The notes beneath the pieces were generated by a model. The model saw only the letters and a list, made by a program, of their open reading frames with translations. It searched no databases and was not told the origin of the DNA. From CAWKDG01 sp963848355 (GTDB lineage: Bacteria > Actinomycetota > Acidimicrobiia > Acidimicrobiales > UBA8190), in the NCBI GenBank assembly GCA_963848355.1, contig CAWKDG010000012.1, positions 682,001 to 746,000 of the forward strand: a DNA stretch of 64,000 nt, given 5' to 3'. Positions 49,203-58,559 of the stretch are shown here, piece by piece (within the stretch, counting starts at the first letter, position 1; each line of letters begins with the position of its first letter). The position numbers and the translations under genes are program-made.

Positions 49203-49277
49203 TCAGGCTTCGCGCAGCCGCTTGGCGGCGACGAATCCGAGGGCGACGAGGATGGCGAGGATCAGCAGCTTCTTCAC
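49203..49277 (-). CDS. 24-aa single-helix membrane peptide
   Basis: GTG AAG AAG to TGA encodes MKKLLILAILVALGFVAAKR plus LREA: two lysines, a 15-residue hydrophobic helix, and a basic end. TAGGAT ends seven bases upstream of GTG, fitting a leaderless transcript. It recalls the DLW-39-type micropeptides found in actinobacteria, though the DLW ending is absent. Too short for routine callers. Located between the HAD gene and the sigma factor. Confidence 0.5.
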   Translation of the reverse strand: MKKLLILAILVALGFVAAKRLREA

Positions 49278-49284
49278 AGCGGCG

Positions 49285-49290
49285 ATCCTA
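49285..49290 (-). promoter_or_regulatory. Probable leaderless -10 box of the 24-aa gene
   Basis: TAGGAT on the minus strand, seven bases before the GTG at 49277. Confidence 0.4.
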
Positions 49291-49346
49291 CTCACACGGC
49301 GCCGGCGCCGACCACGGGGCGCCGGGAACGCCGGCGGCGGGTTCGC

Positions 49347-50288
49347 TCAGACGGTGAGGAGGTCCCGGGCGCCGGTGTCCGACGACGGGTGCCGCAGCTT
49401 CGACATGGCCCGGGCCTCGATCTGACGGATCCGCTCCCGGGTCAGGTTGAAGTGCTCGCCGACCTCCTCCAGGGTGCGGGGCTCGCCACGGTCGAGCCCG
49501 AAGCGCAGGCGCAGGATCTCGCGCTCACGCTCGTCGAGCGGTGACAGGAGGCGGTTGATCTCGTCGGGGAGCAGCGACGTGGCCGCCACCTCGAAGGGGG
49601 ACTCGGCCGACCTGTCCTCGACGACGTCACCGAGCTCGGCGTCACCGTCTTCGCGCAGGGGCTCCGACAGCGACAGGGGCTCGGCCCGGAAGCGCAGGGC
49701 CTCGATGAGCTTGTCCTCGGGCATCTCGACCTCGGCACCGAGCTCGGCCAGGGTGGCCGGGCGGCCGTACTTGAGCTCGAGCCGGGCCTGGGCCTTCTGC
49801 ACGCGGGCCAGGGTGTCGCCGGCGTGGACGGGGAGGCGGATGGTGCGGCCGGTGTTGGCGATGCCCCGGGTGATGGCCTGACGGATCCACCACGTGGCGT
49901 AGGTCGAGAACTTGAAGCCCTTGCGCCAGTCGAACTTCTCGACCGCGTGCATGAGGCCGAGGTTCCCCTCCTGGATGAGGTCCAGCAGCGGCAGACCCGA
50001 GGCCTGGTACTTCTTGGCGATCGACACCACGAGTCGGAGGTTCGACTGGACGAAGGTCTGCTGGGCCTGCTCGCCCGTCATGATCTTGCGCTTCAGCTCA
50101 CGGCGCTTGGACGGCGTCACATCCTTCGGCCGTCCGGCACCGAGCTCCTGCTCGGCGTCGCGACCGGCCTCGATGGTCTGCGCCAGACGGACCTCGTCAT
50201 CTTTTGTGAGCAGCGGATACTGCCCGATGTCCGTGAGGTACAGCCGTACGAGATCTTCCTCGTCGCGCTCGACGCGCTCCTTCGCCAA
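49347..50288 (-). CDS. Sigma-70 family factor, group 2 (SigB/HrdB-like)
   Basis: 313 residues, lacking the long region 1.1 of the primary factor. Region 1.2 is VRLYLTDIGQYPLLTKDDEVRLA, region 2 is NLRLVVSIAKKYQASGLPLLDLIQEGNLGLMHAVEKFDW (about residues 84-122) and YATWWIRQAITRGIAN, and region 4 is LEEVGEHFNLTRERIRQIEARAMSKLRHP (about 275-303). The start is a TTG at 50288 preceded by GAAGGA. The 166 bases upstream hold no gene. Probably a general stress or housekeeping-like alternative sigma. Confidence 0.93.
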   Translation of the reverse strand: MAKERVERDEEDLVRLYLTDIGQYPLLTKDDEVRLAQTIEAGRDAEQELGAGRPKDVTPSKRRELKRKIMTGEQAQQTFVQSNLRLVVSIAKKYQASGLPLLDLIQEGNLGLMHAVEKFDWRKGFKFSTYATWWIRQAITRGIANTGRTIRLPVHAGDTLARVQKAQARLELKYGRPATLAELGAEVEMPEDKLIEALRFRAEPLSLSEPLREDGDAELGDVVEDRSAESPFEVAATSLLPDEINRLLSPLDEREREILRLRFGLDRGEPRTLEEVGEHFNLTRERIRQIEARAMSKLRHPSSDTGARDLLTV

Positions 50289-50454
50289 CGTCCTTCAGCC
50301 CTTCGTCGGGTCCCCTCCGGCGGTGCCTGCCGGCAGGACTATCTTTTCGCCTGCTCACGCACCCGTCGGTCGCCCACGGTTCGGACTTCTCTCCGGACCA
50401 CGGACGGCGGTCGCCTGTGGATATCAGTTTACCGGCGACGTCAAGGGGCGCAGG

Positions 50455-51147
50455 TCACGCAGGGCCGGCGCCGTCGGCCGAGACCGACCGCGGCCAGGGC
50501 ACGAAGCCCGGACCGGTCCCCACCAGGACCTCTTCGAGCGCCTTCTGGTGGTCCGTGACCACAGCGATGTCGTGGGGCCGGCTGACGAGGGACTCCACCA
50601 TGGTCTCCGTCGCCTGCCACGCCTCGATCTCGTCGCGCATCACTAAACGTAGCGACCGCACCACAGGTCCGTCGGCCACCGGTGCGGCCCGGCGTAGGTG
50701 GAGGCCGTAGCCGGTGATCAGCCGGGGGAGCACCACGCGGGCCAGACCGACCAGCCGCAGCAGCGTGCCGCCGGCGGCGGGGTCGTGGCCCGCCACCCCG
50801 CCGGCCAGCCGGACCAGAAGGCTGTCCACCTCGGGGGTGGGGGGAAGGGTCAACGTGGCGGGGTCGAGTCCGTCGAGAACGGGAAGGCGCTCGGCCCACA
50901 GCTCGGCGTGCCACGCGTGCTGCTGGCTGTAGACGTCGAACACGAGGCGGGCCTCGGCCACCGGCTCCGAGAGCACCCATCCTCCGAGCACCTCGAAGAG
51001 GCGACGCTCGATCCACTGGTAGCCGCCGACGACGCGGGCCTGCACCTCGAGGGGAAGAGCGCCTCCGCCTGCTGTTGCCTGCGCCTCGGTACCGAGTCCT
51101 TCCACGGCCAGCGCCATGGCCTCGACCGGGTCACCGGCCACCGGCAC
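50455..51147 (-). CDS. Helical protein of unknown function, ferritin-like appearance
   Basis: About 230 residues from GTG 51147 (GAGG upstream), overlapping the nadE end by 17 bases. It is predicted all-helical with ERRLFEVLGGWVLSEP, YSQQHAWHAELWAERLPVL and RLVMRDEIEAWQATETMVESL. The spaced E, H and H residues across helices resemble a ferritin-like four-helix bundle, but a complete di-iron ExxH pair is not evident. Family not firmly recognised. Confidence 0.6.
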   Translation of the reverse strand: MPVAGDPVEAMALAVEGLGTEAQATAGGGALPLEVQARVVGGYQWIERRLFEVLGGWVLSEPVAEARLVFDVYSQQHAWHAELWAERLPVLDGLDPATLTLPPTPEVDSLLVRLAGGVAGHDPAAGGTLLRLVGLARVVLPRLITGYGLHLRRAAPVADGPVVRSLRLVMRDEIEAWQATETMVESLVSRPHDIAVVTDHQKALEEVLVGTGPGFVPWPRSVSADGAGPA

Positions 51148-52966
51148 TCCTGTCCTCGACCGGCTCGGGGGCACGGTCGCGGTAGCGGTTGGTGATCGGC
51201 ATGCGCCGATCCTTGCCGAACGCCTTGGCCGTGATGCGCACCCCGGGCGGTGACTGACGGCGTTTGTACTCGGCCCCGTCCACCAACCGGGCCACCCGGG
51301 TCACGACCTCGGGATCGAACCCGTCGGCGATCACCTCGGCCACGGATCGGTCCTGGGCCACCAGCCCTTCGATGACGGGATCGAGGACCTCGTAGGACGG
51401 CAGGCTCTGGTCGTCGCGCTGATCGGGCCGCAACTCGGCCGACGGTGCCTTGGTCAAGATGGCGTCGGGGATGCGGTCCGTGCCGGCGGCGGCGTTGCGG
51501 TAGCGGCACAGGCGGTAGACGAGGAGCTTGGGGACGTCCTTGATGACGGCGAAGCCGCCCGCCGAGTCGCCGTACAAGGTGGAGTAGCCCGTCGCCAGCT
51601 CACTCTTGTTCCCGGTGGTGAGGACGATCCAGCCCCGGGCGTTCGACACGGCCATGAGCAGCACGCCCCTGATGCGCGACTGCAGGTTCTCGTCGGTCAG
51701 TCCCGTCGGCGGCCCCTGGAGAACAGAAGCCAGCATGTCCGCCAACGCCGTGTGCGCCGGCTCGATGGGAACGGTCAGCAGATCGATACCGAGGTTCCCG
51801 GCCAGGACGGCGGCGTCGTGGCGCGACCCGTCGCTCGAATAGCGCGACGGCATGGACAGGGCGTGGACGTGGTCAGCACCGAGGGCGTCGACGGCGACGG
51901 CGGCGACCAGGGCCGAGTCGACGCCGCCGGACAGTCCGACGACGGCGTCGACGAATCCGTTCTTGGCCAGGTAGTCGCGGGTCCCGAGGACGAGGGCGCC
52001 GTACACCTCGGCATCGGGATCGAGGGCGGCCGCCGGCGGCGGCACCGGGCGTGACTCGGGGTCGCGGGGCGCGGTGCTGACGGGGACGACGGTCAGGGCG
52101 CCGGTGCCCCGTGACGCACCGGCGGGGCCGTCGTCGGACAATGTCCCGGGCACCTCCACGTCGACCGTGAGAATCGTCTCGGTGAACTGCGCAGCGGCGG
52201 CGACCATGGCACCGGTGCGGTCGACGACGAAAGAGCCTCCGTCGAAGACGAGCTCGTCCTGGCCCCCCACCTGGTTCACGTAGGCGATGGCGCACCCGGA
52301 CTCGGCCACCCGTCGCCGGGCCACGGCCAGGCGGTCGGCTCCCCGACCGATGGCATAGGGCGATGCGTTCACGTTGACGACGAGGCGCGCCCCGCCCGAC
52401 GCCAGGGCGGCCACGGGGCCGGAGGCGAACCACAGGTCTTCGCACACCGAGACGCCCACGGGCACGCCCGACACCTGGTACAGCTCGAGGTCGGTGGTGC
52501 CCGGAGCGAACCACCGTTCTTCGTCGAAGACGCCGTAGTTGGGCAGGCGGCGCTTGTGGTACACGCCGAGCACGTCCCCTCCGGCGCAGACGGCCAACGC
52601 GTTGCGCAACCGTCGCGGTGCACCGCGGACGGCGGCTTCGCGGGCCACGGCACCGGCACCGTCGGCCCGGGCCACGGCATCGGAGACGCTGTCGTGGCCG
52701 ACGATGTCGACGAACCCCACCAGAGCCACACAACCCGACGTGGCCGAGGCCACGCGCTGCAGGGCGGCGGTGTTGTCGACGACGAACGCCGGCTTGAGGA
52801 GGAGGTCCTCGGGCGGATAGCCGGTGATGGCCAGCTCCGGGAAGGCGGCCAGATCGGCCCCGTCCTCCTCGGCCCGGGCCAACGCCGACAGGATCCGCTC
52901 GACGTTGCCGTCGATGTCGCCGACGACGGTATCGAGCTGGCACAGGGCCACACGCACGCGGGGCAC
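51131..52966 (-). CDS. nadE: Glutamine-dependent NAD+ synthetase
   Basis: Last step of NAD synthesis, amidating NaAD with glutamine nitrogen; 611 residues. N-terminal nitrilase-type glutaminase domain with the Glu in AAFPELAITGYPPEDLL, the Lys in VYHKRRLPNYGVFDE and the Cys in GVSVCEDLWF. C-terminal synthetase domain with the PP-loop VVGLSGGVDSALVAAVA, SRYSSDGSRHDA, and LTTGNKSELATGYSTLYGD. GTG 52966 is six bases after TAGCAT, so probably leaderless. Confidence 0.96.
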   Translation of the reverse strand: MPRVRVALCQLDTVVGDIDGNVERILSALARAEEDGADLAAFPELAITGYPPEDLLLKPAFVVDNTAALQRVASATSGCVALVGFVDIVGHDSVSDAVARADGAGAVAREAAVRGAPRRLRNALAVCAGGDVLGVYHKRRLPNYGVFDEERWFAPGTTDLELYQVSGVPVGVSVCEDLWFASGPVAALASGGARLVVNVNASPYAIGRGADRLAVARRRVAESGCAIAYVNQVGGQDELVFDGGSFVVDRTGAMVAAAAQFTETILTVDVEVPGTLSDDGPAGASRGTGALTVVPVSTAPRDPESRPVPPPAAALDPDAEVYGALVLGTRDYLAKNGFVDAVVGLSGGVDSALVAAVAVDALGADHVHALSMPSRYSSDGSRHDAAVLAGNLGIDLLTVPIEPAHTALADMLASVLQGPPTGLTDENLQSRIRGVLLMAVSNARGWIVLTTGNKSELATGYSTLYGDSAGGFAVIKDVPKLLVYRLCRYRNAAAGTDRIPDAILTKAPSAELRPDQRDDQSLPSYEVLDPVIEGLVAQDRSVAEVIADGFDPEVVTRVARLVDGAEYKRRQSPPGVRITAKAFGKDRRMPITNRYRDRAPEPVEDRSAGGR

Positions 52967-52972
52967 GTCTGA

Positions 52973-52978
52973 ATGCTA
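52973..52978 (-). promoter_or_regulatory. Probable leaderless -10 box of nadE
   Basis: TAGCAT on the minus strand, six bases before the GTG at 52966; glnE begins divergently at 53031. Confidence 0.45.
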
Positions 52979-53030
52979 CCGGCGCCTCCTCGGCGTCCCA
53001 GCGGGTCATCCCGCCTGGCATGCTGCCCCC

Positions 53031-55794
53031 GTGCGCAGTGTCCTGCCCGAGGCGCTGGCCGGTGCCGCCGAACGTTCCGCGGCGCCGGACGCCGTCGTCA
53101 TCGCCCTGCGGCGGGTGATGGAGGAACGTCCGGACGGCGCCGAGCGGCTTCTCGTCGGACGCGCACCGAGTCCCCTGGCCCACGCCTTCATCACCGTCGT
53201 CGCCGCCAGCAATGCGCTGGGGCGGCTGTGCACGGCCGACCCCGCCGCCCTCGACGTGCTCGACGCCCTCGATCACCCGGTGCTCATCGACGCCTCCGAC
53301 CCCGGCGCCCTGGCCCGGTCCAAGCGTCTCGAGCTCCTGCGCATCGCCGCCCGCGATCTGCTCGGTCAGGACGATCTGGAAGAGGTGGGACGGGCCTTGG
53401 CCGACATGGCCGCCGGGGTCCTCGACGGGGCGTGGGCACTGGCGTCGGGCGGCGGCGGGGACGGTGGCTTCGCTGTCATCGGCATGGGCAAGCTCGGCGG
53501 CCGCGAGCTCAACTACGCCAGCGACGTCGACGTCATGTTCGTGACGACGGGGACCGCCGGCGACCCGGTGGCCCGGGAGCTGCTGCGCATCGCCCGCACC
53601 TGTTTCCGCGTCGACGTCGACCTGAGACCCGAGGGCCGGTCGGGACCGCTCACCCGCTCCCTCGAGGGCTACCGCTCCTACTGGGAGAAACGGGCGGCGG
53701 CGTGGGAATTCCAGGCCCTGCTCAAAGCGCGACCGGTGGCCGGCGACGCCGACCTCGGCCAGGGCTTCGCCACCGCCGCCGACCGCGCCTTGTGGCACCG
53801 GACCTTCTCAGCCGACGAGCTGGCCGAGCTGCGGTCCATGAAGGCCCGCGCCGAAGCCGAGGGGGCGCGTCGAGGCCTCGCCGGGAGCGAGATCAAGCGC
53901 AGTCCCGGGGGCATCCGCGACGTGGAGTTCTCGGTGCAGCTCCTGCAGCTGGTGCACGGCCATCACGACCCCACCATCAGGGACCGGTCCACTCTCGGCG
54001 CGCTGGACGAGTTGGCCGCCGGCGGCTACGTCAGCGGTGAGGACGCCAGCGTCCTGGCCGACTCCTACCGCTTCCTGCGCACGGTGGAGCACCGGCTCCA
54101 ACTGGTCGAGGAGGAGCAGACCCACGCGCTGCCCACCGACGCCGCCGCCCGTCGGCGCCTGGCCCGCGTCCTCGGCTTCACCGACGGACCCACCACCACG
54201 GCGACGGCCGACTTCGACGACACCATGCGGCGCTACCAGGCCGACGTCCGGATCATCCACGAGCGCCTCTTCTTCCGGCCGTTGCTCGAGGCCTTCGCCG
54301 CCCTGGAGACGGCGCCGGCCGGGGCCGACGACCACACCGACGCGTCGGGTGGCACCGTCATGTCGGCCGACGCCGTGGCCCGGCGCCTGACCGCCTTCGG
54401 TTTCGGCGACGCCCAGCGCACGCGCGCCGCGGTCGAAGAGCTGGCCGGCGGACTCACACGGGCCTCCCGCCTGATGGGTCAGCTCCTCCCTCTGCTGCTC
54501 GACTGGCTGTCGGTCACCCCCGACCCCGACCTCGGCCTCCTCGGCCTCCGGACGCTCGTGGTCCGGAGCCATCACCGTGCCCTCGTGGTCACCACGTTCC
54601 GCGAATCCCCCGAAGCGGCCCGGCGCCTGTGCCTGATCCTCGGGTCGAGCCGCATCATGGGCGAGGCCATCGAACACAACCCCGAACTGATCGCCGACCT
54701 CGATGACGACCGGCGCCTCGCTCCCGCTCCCCGCTCGACATTGGTCGACGACGCCATCGAACGCCTGGCCCGGCCGGGCGACGAGGCGCGGCGCCGGGCG
54801 CGACTGGTCCGGCTCACCCAGGACCAGATGCTCCGTATCGCCACCCGCGACCTCCTCGACATCGACGACGTGGCCAGCACGGGAGCGGCCCTGACCGACG
54901 TGGCCGAGGCTGTCCTCGAGGCGGCGGTGGCCGACGTCGCCCCCGCCGTCGCCTTCTGCGTGGTCGGCATGGGTCGCCTGGGCGGGGCCGAGATGTCCTA
55001 CGCCAGCGACCTCGACGTCCTCCTCGTCTTCGACGACACGATCCCCGGGGCCGATGTCCTCGGCGAGGAAGCGGCCGAAGCCCTCCTGCGCTTCGTCCAC
55101 GGGCCGAGTCCCGCCCAACGCGTGGCCACCATCGACCTCGGACTGCGTCCCGAAGGCGGCCAGGGTCGTCTGGCGCGCGACCTGACGGGCTATCAGACGT
55201 ACTTCGACCGGTGGGCCCAGACCTGGGAACGCCAGGCCCTGCTGCGCGCCCGGGTGGTGGCCGGTGACCGGGCGCTCGGCGAACGCTTCCTGGCTCTGGT
55301 CCGCTCCTTCGTGTGGGAACGTCCCCTCACCGACGACGACGTGGCCGAGATCCGACGCATGAAGGCCCGCATCGAGCGCGAGCGCATCCCCCCGCGAGGA
55401 CCCGCAATTCCATCTGAAGCTCGGACGCGGATCGCTGTCGGACATCGAGTGGACGGCGCAGCTCCTGCAGTTGCGCCACGGCGTCTCGGCCACGGGAACC
55501 ATGACCGCCCTCGACGCCCTCGCCGGCCAGGGCGCCTTGTCGGTGGCCGATGCCGAGATCCTGGGCCACGCCTACCGCTTCCTCGAGCGCACGCGCAACC
55601 GGTGGCACCTGGTGGGGACGTTGCCCGGCGGCACCCCACCGGGCGACGCCCTCCCCACCGAACCGCACCAGCAGTCCCATCTGGCCCGCAGTCTCGGGAC
55701 ATCCCCGGTGGCGCTGCGCGACGAGTACCGCCGCGTCACGCGCCGGGCCCGGCGCGTCGTCGAGCGCCTCTTCTACGGCATCGACGACGCGTAG
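53031..55794 (+). CDS. glnE: Glutamine synthetase adenylyltransferase/deadenylase (one frameshift)
   Basis: Bifunctional enzyme that adenylylates glutamine synthetase in response to nitrogen state. The first nucleotidyltransferase domain has VIGMGKLGGRELNYASDVDVMF and DVDLRPEGRSGPL; the second has VVGMGRLGGAEMSYASDLDVLLVF and DLGLRPEGGQGRL. The frame breaks near 55388-55392 at a C run (one extra base) and resumes EDPQFHLKLGRGSLSDIEW, ending ERLFYGIDDA at 55794. The span is 921 codons plus one base. GTG 53031. Divergent from nadE by 64 bases. Confidence 0.94.
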
Positions 55795-55822
55795 GCGGAG
55801 CCGCCGTGTCCGCCGCCGGCCG

Positions 55823-56995
55823 TCAGGGCGTTGGATCCGGCCCCGGCCCCGCCTCGGACTGGGCGTCGCGACGGGCGATGATGTGCACGTCGACCCCGCT
55901 GTCGGAGGCGAAACGCAACACCCTCTGCACCACCGAGCCCTTCGTCATCTCCTCCCAGCGGCTGCGCCGGCTCGATCCGAGCACGATCTGCGTCACCTGG
56001 TGCTCGGCGGCGAAATCGACGAGGGCCCGCGCCGGGTCGTCGCGGGTGATCTCGTGCCACTGCGCTCCCAGGTCGTCGGCCAACTTGCGCAGGGCGACGA
56101 GGGCGTCGGCGTCGCGATGGCGGGACTGCTCCGCCCCCACCACGTGCACACAATGGAGGTCGCCTTTCATCCGGGCCGACAGGCGGGCGGCGCGGCGGAT
56201 CACGGCGTCAGTGCCGTGGGCGGCGGTGATGGCCACCATGATCCTCTCGGCGGTGTCCCACATCTCGTTCGGATGGCGGTCGCGCAGGTAGGCCAGCAGA
56301 TCCTCTTCGGTCTCGTCGGCCACGAAGCGCAGCGCCAGCTCCCGTAACGCCACCAGGTTCTCCGTGCGGAAGAAATGGGTGAGGGCGTCGGTGACTTTGG
56401 CCGGCGGATAGATGTTCCCGTGCATCATCCGTCGCCGGAGCTGCTCGGGCGAGGAGTCGATCAACTCGAGTTGATCGGCCTTGCGCACCACCCAGTCGGG
56501 GACGCGCTCGCGCACCCGTGAGCCCGTCATCCGTTCCACGGCGTCGGCGATGCTCTCGAGATGCTGGACGTTCACCGTGGTGATGACGTGGATCCCCGCG
56601 TCCAGGAGCTCGATGACGTCCTGCCACCTCTTCTCGTTGCGTCCCGATCCCGGCACGTTCGTGTGCGCCAATTCGTCGACGAGGGCGACTTCGGGTGCAC
56701 GGGCGAGGACGGCGTCGAGATCCATCTCCTCGAAGTCGGAGTCGCGGTAGGGGACGACCTTGCGGGGGACGACCTCGAGGTCACGGATGAGCTCGGCCGT
56801 GCGGGGGCGGCCGTGGGTCTCGACGAAGCCGATGACGACGTCGGCGCCCCGGCGGTGCCGGCGCCAGCCCTCGTCGAGCATGGCGAAGGTCTTGCCCACG
56901 CCGGCCACCGCCCCCATATAGATACGGAAGCGACCGGCCGGGCTGACGGCGTCGATCTCGACCTCGTCGACCACCGTTCGGGGTGCGCTCGTCAT
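55823..56995 (-). CDS. kdpD: KdpD N-terminal sensor half (KdpD domain plus Usp domain, no kinase)
   Basis: 390 residues from ATG 56995. The KdpD domain contains the P-loop-like YMGAVAGVGKTFAMLDEG, VIGFVETHGRP, and the signature VALVDELAHTNVPGSGRNEKRWQD with TTVNVQHLES. A Usp domain follows (HCVHVVGAEQSRHRD, QIVLGSSRRSRWEEM) and ends HIIARRDA. It then stops: there are no membrane helices and no histidine kinase. Those parts are encoded by the divergent gene 82 bases away. In standard KdpD all are one protein. A Usp domain of this kind binds c-di-AMP in some Firmicutes KdpD; whether this one does is unknown. Confidence 0.92.
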   Translation of the reverse strand: MTSAPRTVVDEVEIDAVSPAGRFRIYMGAVAGVGKTFAMLDEGWRRHRRGADVVIGFVETHGRPRTAELIRDLEVVPRKVVPYRDSDFEEMDLDAVLARAPEVALVDELAHTNVPGSGRNEKRWQDVIELLDAGIHVITTVNVQHLESIADAVERMTGSRVRERVPDWVVRKADQLELIDSSPEQLRRRMMHGNIYPPAKVTDALTHFFRTENLVALRELALRFVADETEEDLLAYLRDRHPNEMWDTAERIMVAITAAHGTDAVIRRAARLSARMKGDLHCVHVVGAEQSRHRDADALVALRKLADDLGAQWHEITRDDPARALVDFAAEHQVTQIVLGSSRRSRWEEMTKGSVVQRVLRFASDSGVDVHIIARRDAQSEAGPGPDPTP

Positions 56996-57039
56996 GGCCC
57001 CATTGTGCCCGAGGAGCATGCCCCCGGAAGGCGTCCGTC

Positions 57040-57045
57040 TAGTTT
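57040..57045 (+). promoter_or_regulatory. Possible -10 box of the kinase/regulator operon
   Basis: TAGTTT in the 82-bp interval between the two divergent kdp halves, about 32 bases before the kinase ATG, which has GAGGGG just upstream. Confidence 0.35.
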
Positions 57046-57077
57046 GGAGCCACGGGCACGGGAGCAAGTGAGGGGCC

Positions 57078-58556
57078 ATGACCTCGGTACGACGCAACTT
57101 GGTGGGCGCGGGTGCTGCGCTCGGCGCCGTGGTCGTCCTGGCCGCCGTCATGGTCCCGTTGCGGAGCCACATAAGCATCGCCACCCCGGCGCTCGTCCTC
57201 GTCATCCCCGTCGTGATCGGCGTGGCCACCGGTGGCTTCGTCCCCGGTGTGGTGGCCGTGGCGGCCGGCTTCTTCGCCTACGACCTCATCTTCATCCCCC
57301 CCTACGGCACCCTCGACGTCGGGGCCCCGGAGAACTGGGCGGCACTCGGCGTCTACGTGGTCGTCATGCTCCTCGTGGCCCGGGTCGTGGCCCGGCTCGA
57401 CGCGGCACGCTCCCAGGCGAACCGACGCGAGACCGAGATCCGACGGCTCTTCGAGCTGACCGATCTGCTCATCGGGGACAAGCCCGTCCCCGAGCTCCTG
57501 GCCCTCATCGTGTCCGCCGTCCACGACGCCTTCGGGTTCGACAGCGTGGCCCTCCTCCTCCCCTCGGGCCCGCGCCTCGAGGTGGCCGCCGCCGCCGGTG
57601 AGGCCCTCACGAGCGCCGATCTCGACCGCATCACGCCGACCCCGGGTCGCCCCACCAGCCTGGGAACGTCGTCGGTGGGCGCCGACGACATCCAGAGCGT
57701 GGCCCTCTCGACCACAGGCCGTCCGGTCGGGCTCCTCGGTATCAAGGGCCGCGTCCCCAGCCGTCACGACCGGGAGCTGCTGCTCACCTTCGCCAACCAC
57801 ATCGCCCTCACGGTGGAGCGGGCCCAATTGCGCGAACAGGCGTTGCGCACCGAGCTCCTCGAAGAGATCGATCGACTGCAGAAGATCCTCATGGGCGCCG
57901 TCTCGCACGACCTGCGGACACCGCTCGCCACCATCAAGATCTCGGCGTCGACTCTGCGGAATCCGGAGGCCGACATCGGCACCGACGAGCGCCAGGAGCT
58001 CCTCGCCCTCATCGACGACCAGGTCGAACGGCTCAACCGGCTGGTCACCAATCTCCTCGACATGAGCCGGGTGCAGTCCGGTGCCCTCGAGCTGCGCCGC
58101 GCGCCCGTCGCCCTCGTCGACCTGGTGGCCGAAGCCGTGCGCGGCCTCGGCCTCACCGAACCGGGACGGGTCGCCGTGGATCTGGCCGACGATCTCCCCC
58201 TCGTCGACGTCGATCATCTCCTGATCGGCCAGGTCCTCACCAACCTGCTCGACAACGCGTCGCGCTACGCCCCGCCCGGCACCACCATCACCGTCTCGGG
58301 ACGCACCAACGAGGACGGGCGCGTCGAGGTGGCGGTCTCCGACCGCGGACCGGGGGTGCGGGCCGACGACCGGGCCGTGGTGTTCCAGATGTTCACCGGT
58401 CGCGGCTCGGTCGGTGGGTCCGGGGTCGGGCTGTGGATCGCCAAGTCCTTCGTCGAGGCCCACGGCGAGACGATCTGGGTGCAGGACACGGCGGGCGATG
58501 GCGGCCGCTTCTGCTTCACGCTTCCCGTCGCCCTCCAGCCCGCCCCGGTGCCCTGA
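57078..58556 (+). CDS. kdpD: KdpD C-terminal half: DUF4118 membrane, GAF and histidine kinase
   Basis: 492 residues. About four N-terminal transmembrane helices of the DUF4118 type (LVIPVVIGVATGGFVPG, FFAYDLIFIPPYGTL), a GAF domain (about 140-265), then the kinase core: phosphoacceptor His in GAVSHDLRTPLATIKIS, N-box NLLDNASRYAPPGT, G1 DRGPGVR, G2 GGSGVGLWIAKSFVEAHG. The ATG at 57078 is a true start with its own ribosome site; the usual cytoplasmic KdpD and Usp domains are absent and lie in the divergent gene. Followed three bases later by the response regulator. Confidence 0.93.
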   Translation: MTSVRRNLVGAGAALGAVVVLAAVMVPLRSHISIATPALVLVIPVVIGVATGGFVPGVVAVAAGFFAYDLIFIPPYGTLDVGAPENWAALGVYVVVMLLVARVVARLDAARSQANRRETEIRRLFELTDLLIGDKPVPELLALIVSAVHDAFGFDSVALLLPSGPRLEVAAAAGEALTSADLDRITPTPGRPTSLGTSSVGADDIQSVALSTTGRPVGLLGIKGRVPSRHDRELLLTFANHIALTVERAQLREQALRTELLEEIDRLQKILMGAVSHDLRTPLATIKISASTLRNPEADIGTDERQELLALIDDQVERLNRLVTNLLDMSRVQSGALELRRAPVALVDLVAEAVRGLGLTEPGRVAVDLADDLPLVDVDHLLIGQVLTNLLDNASRYAPPGTTITVSGRTNEDGRVEVAVSDRGPGVRADDRAVVFQMFTGRGSVGGSGVGLWIAKSFVEAHGETIWVQDTAGDGGRFCFTLPVALQPAPVP

Positions 58557-58559
58557 GCC

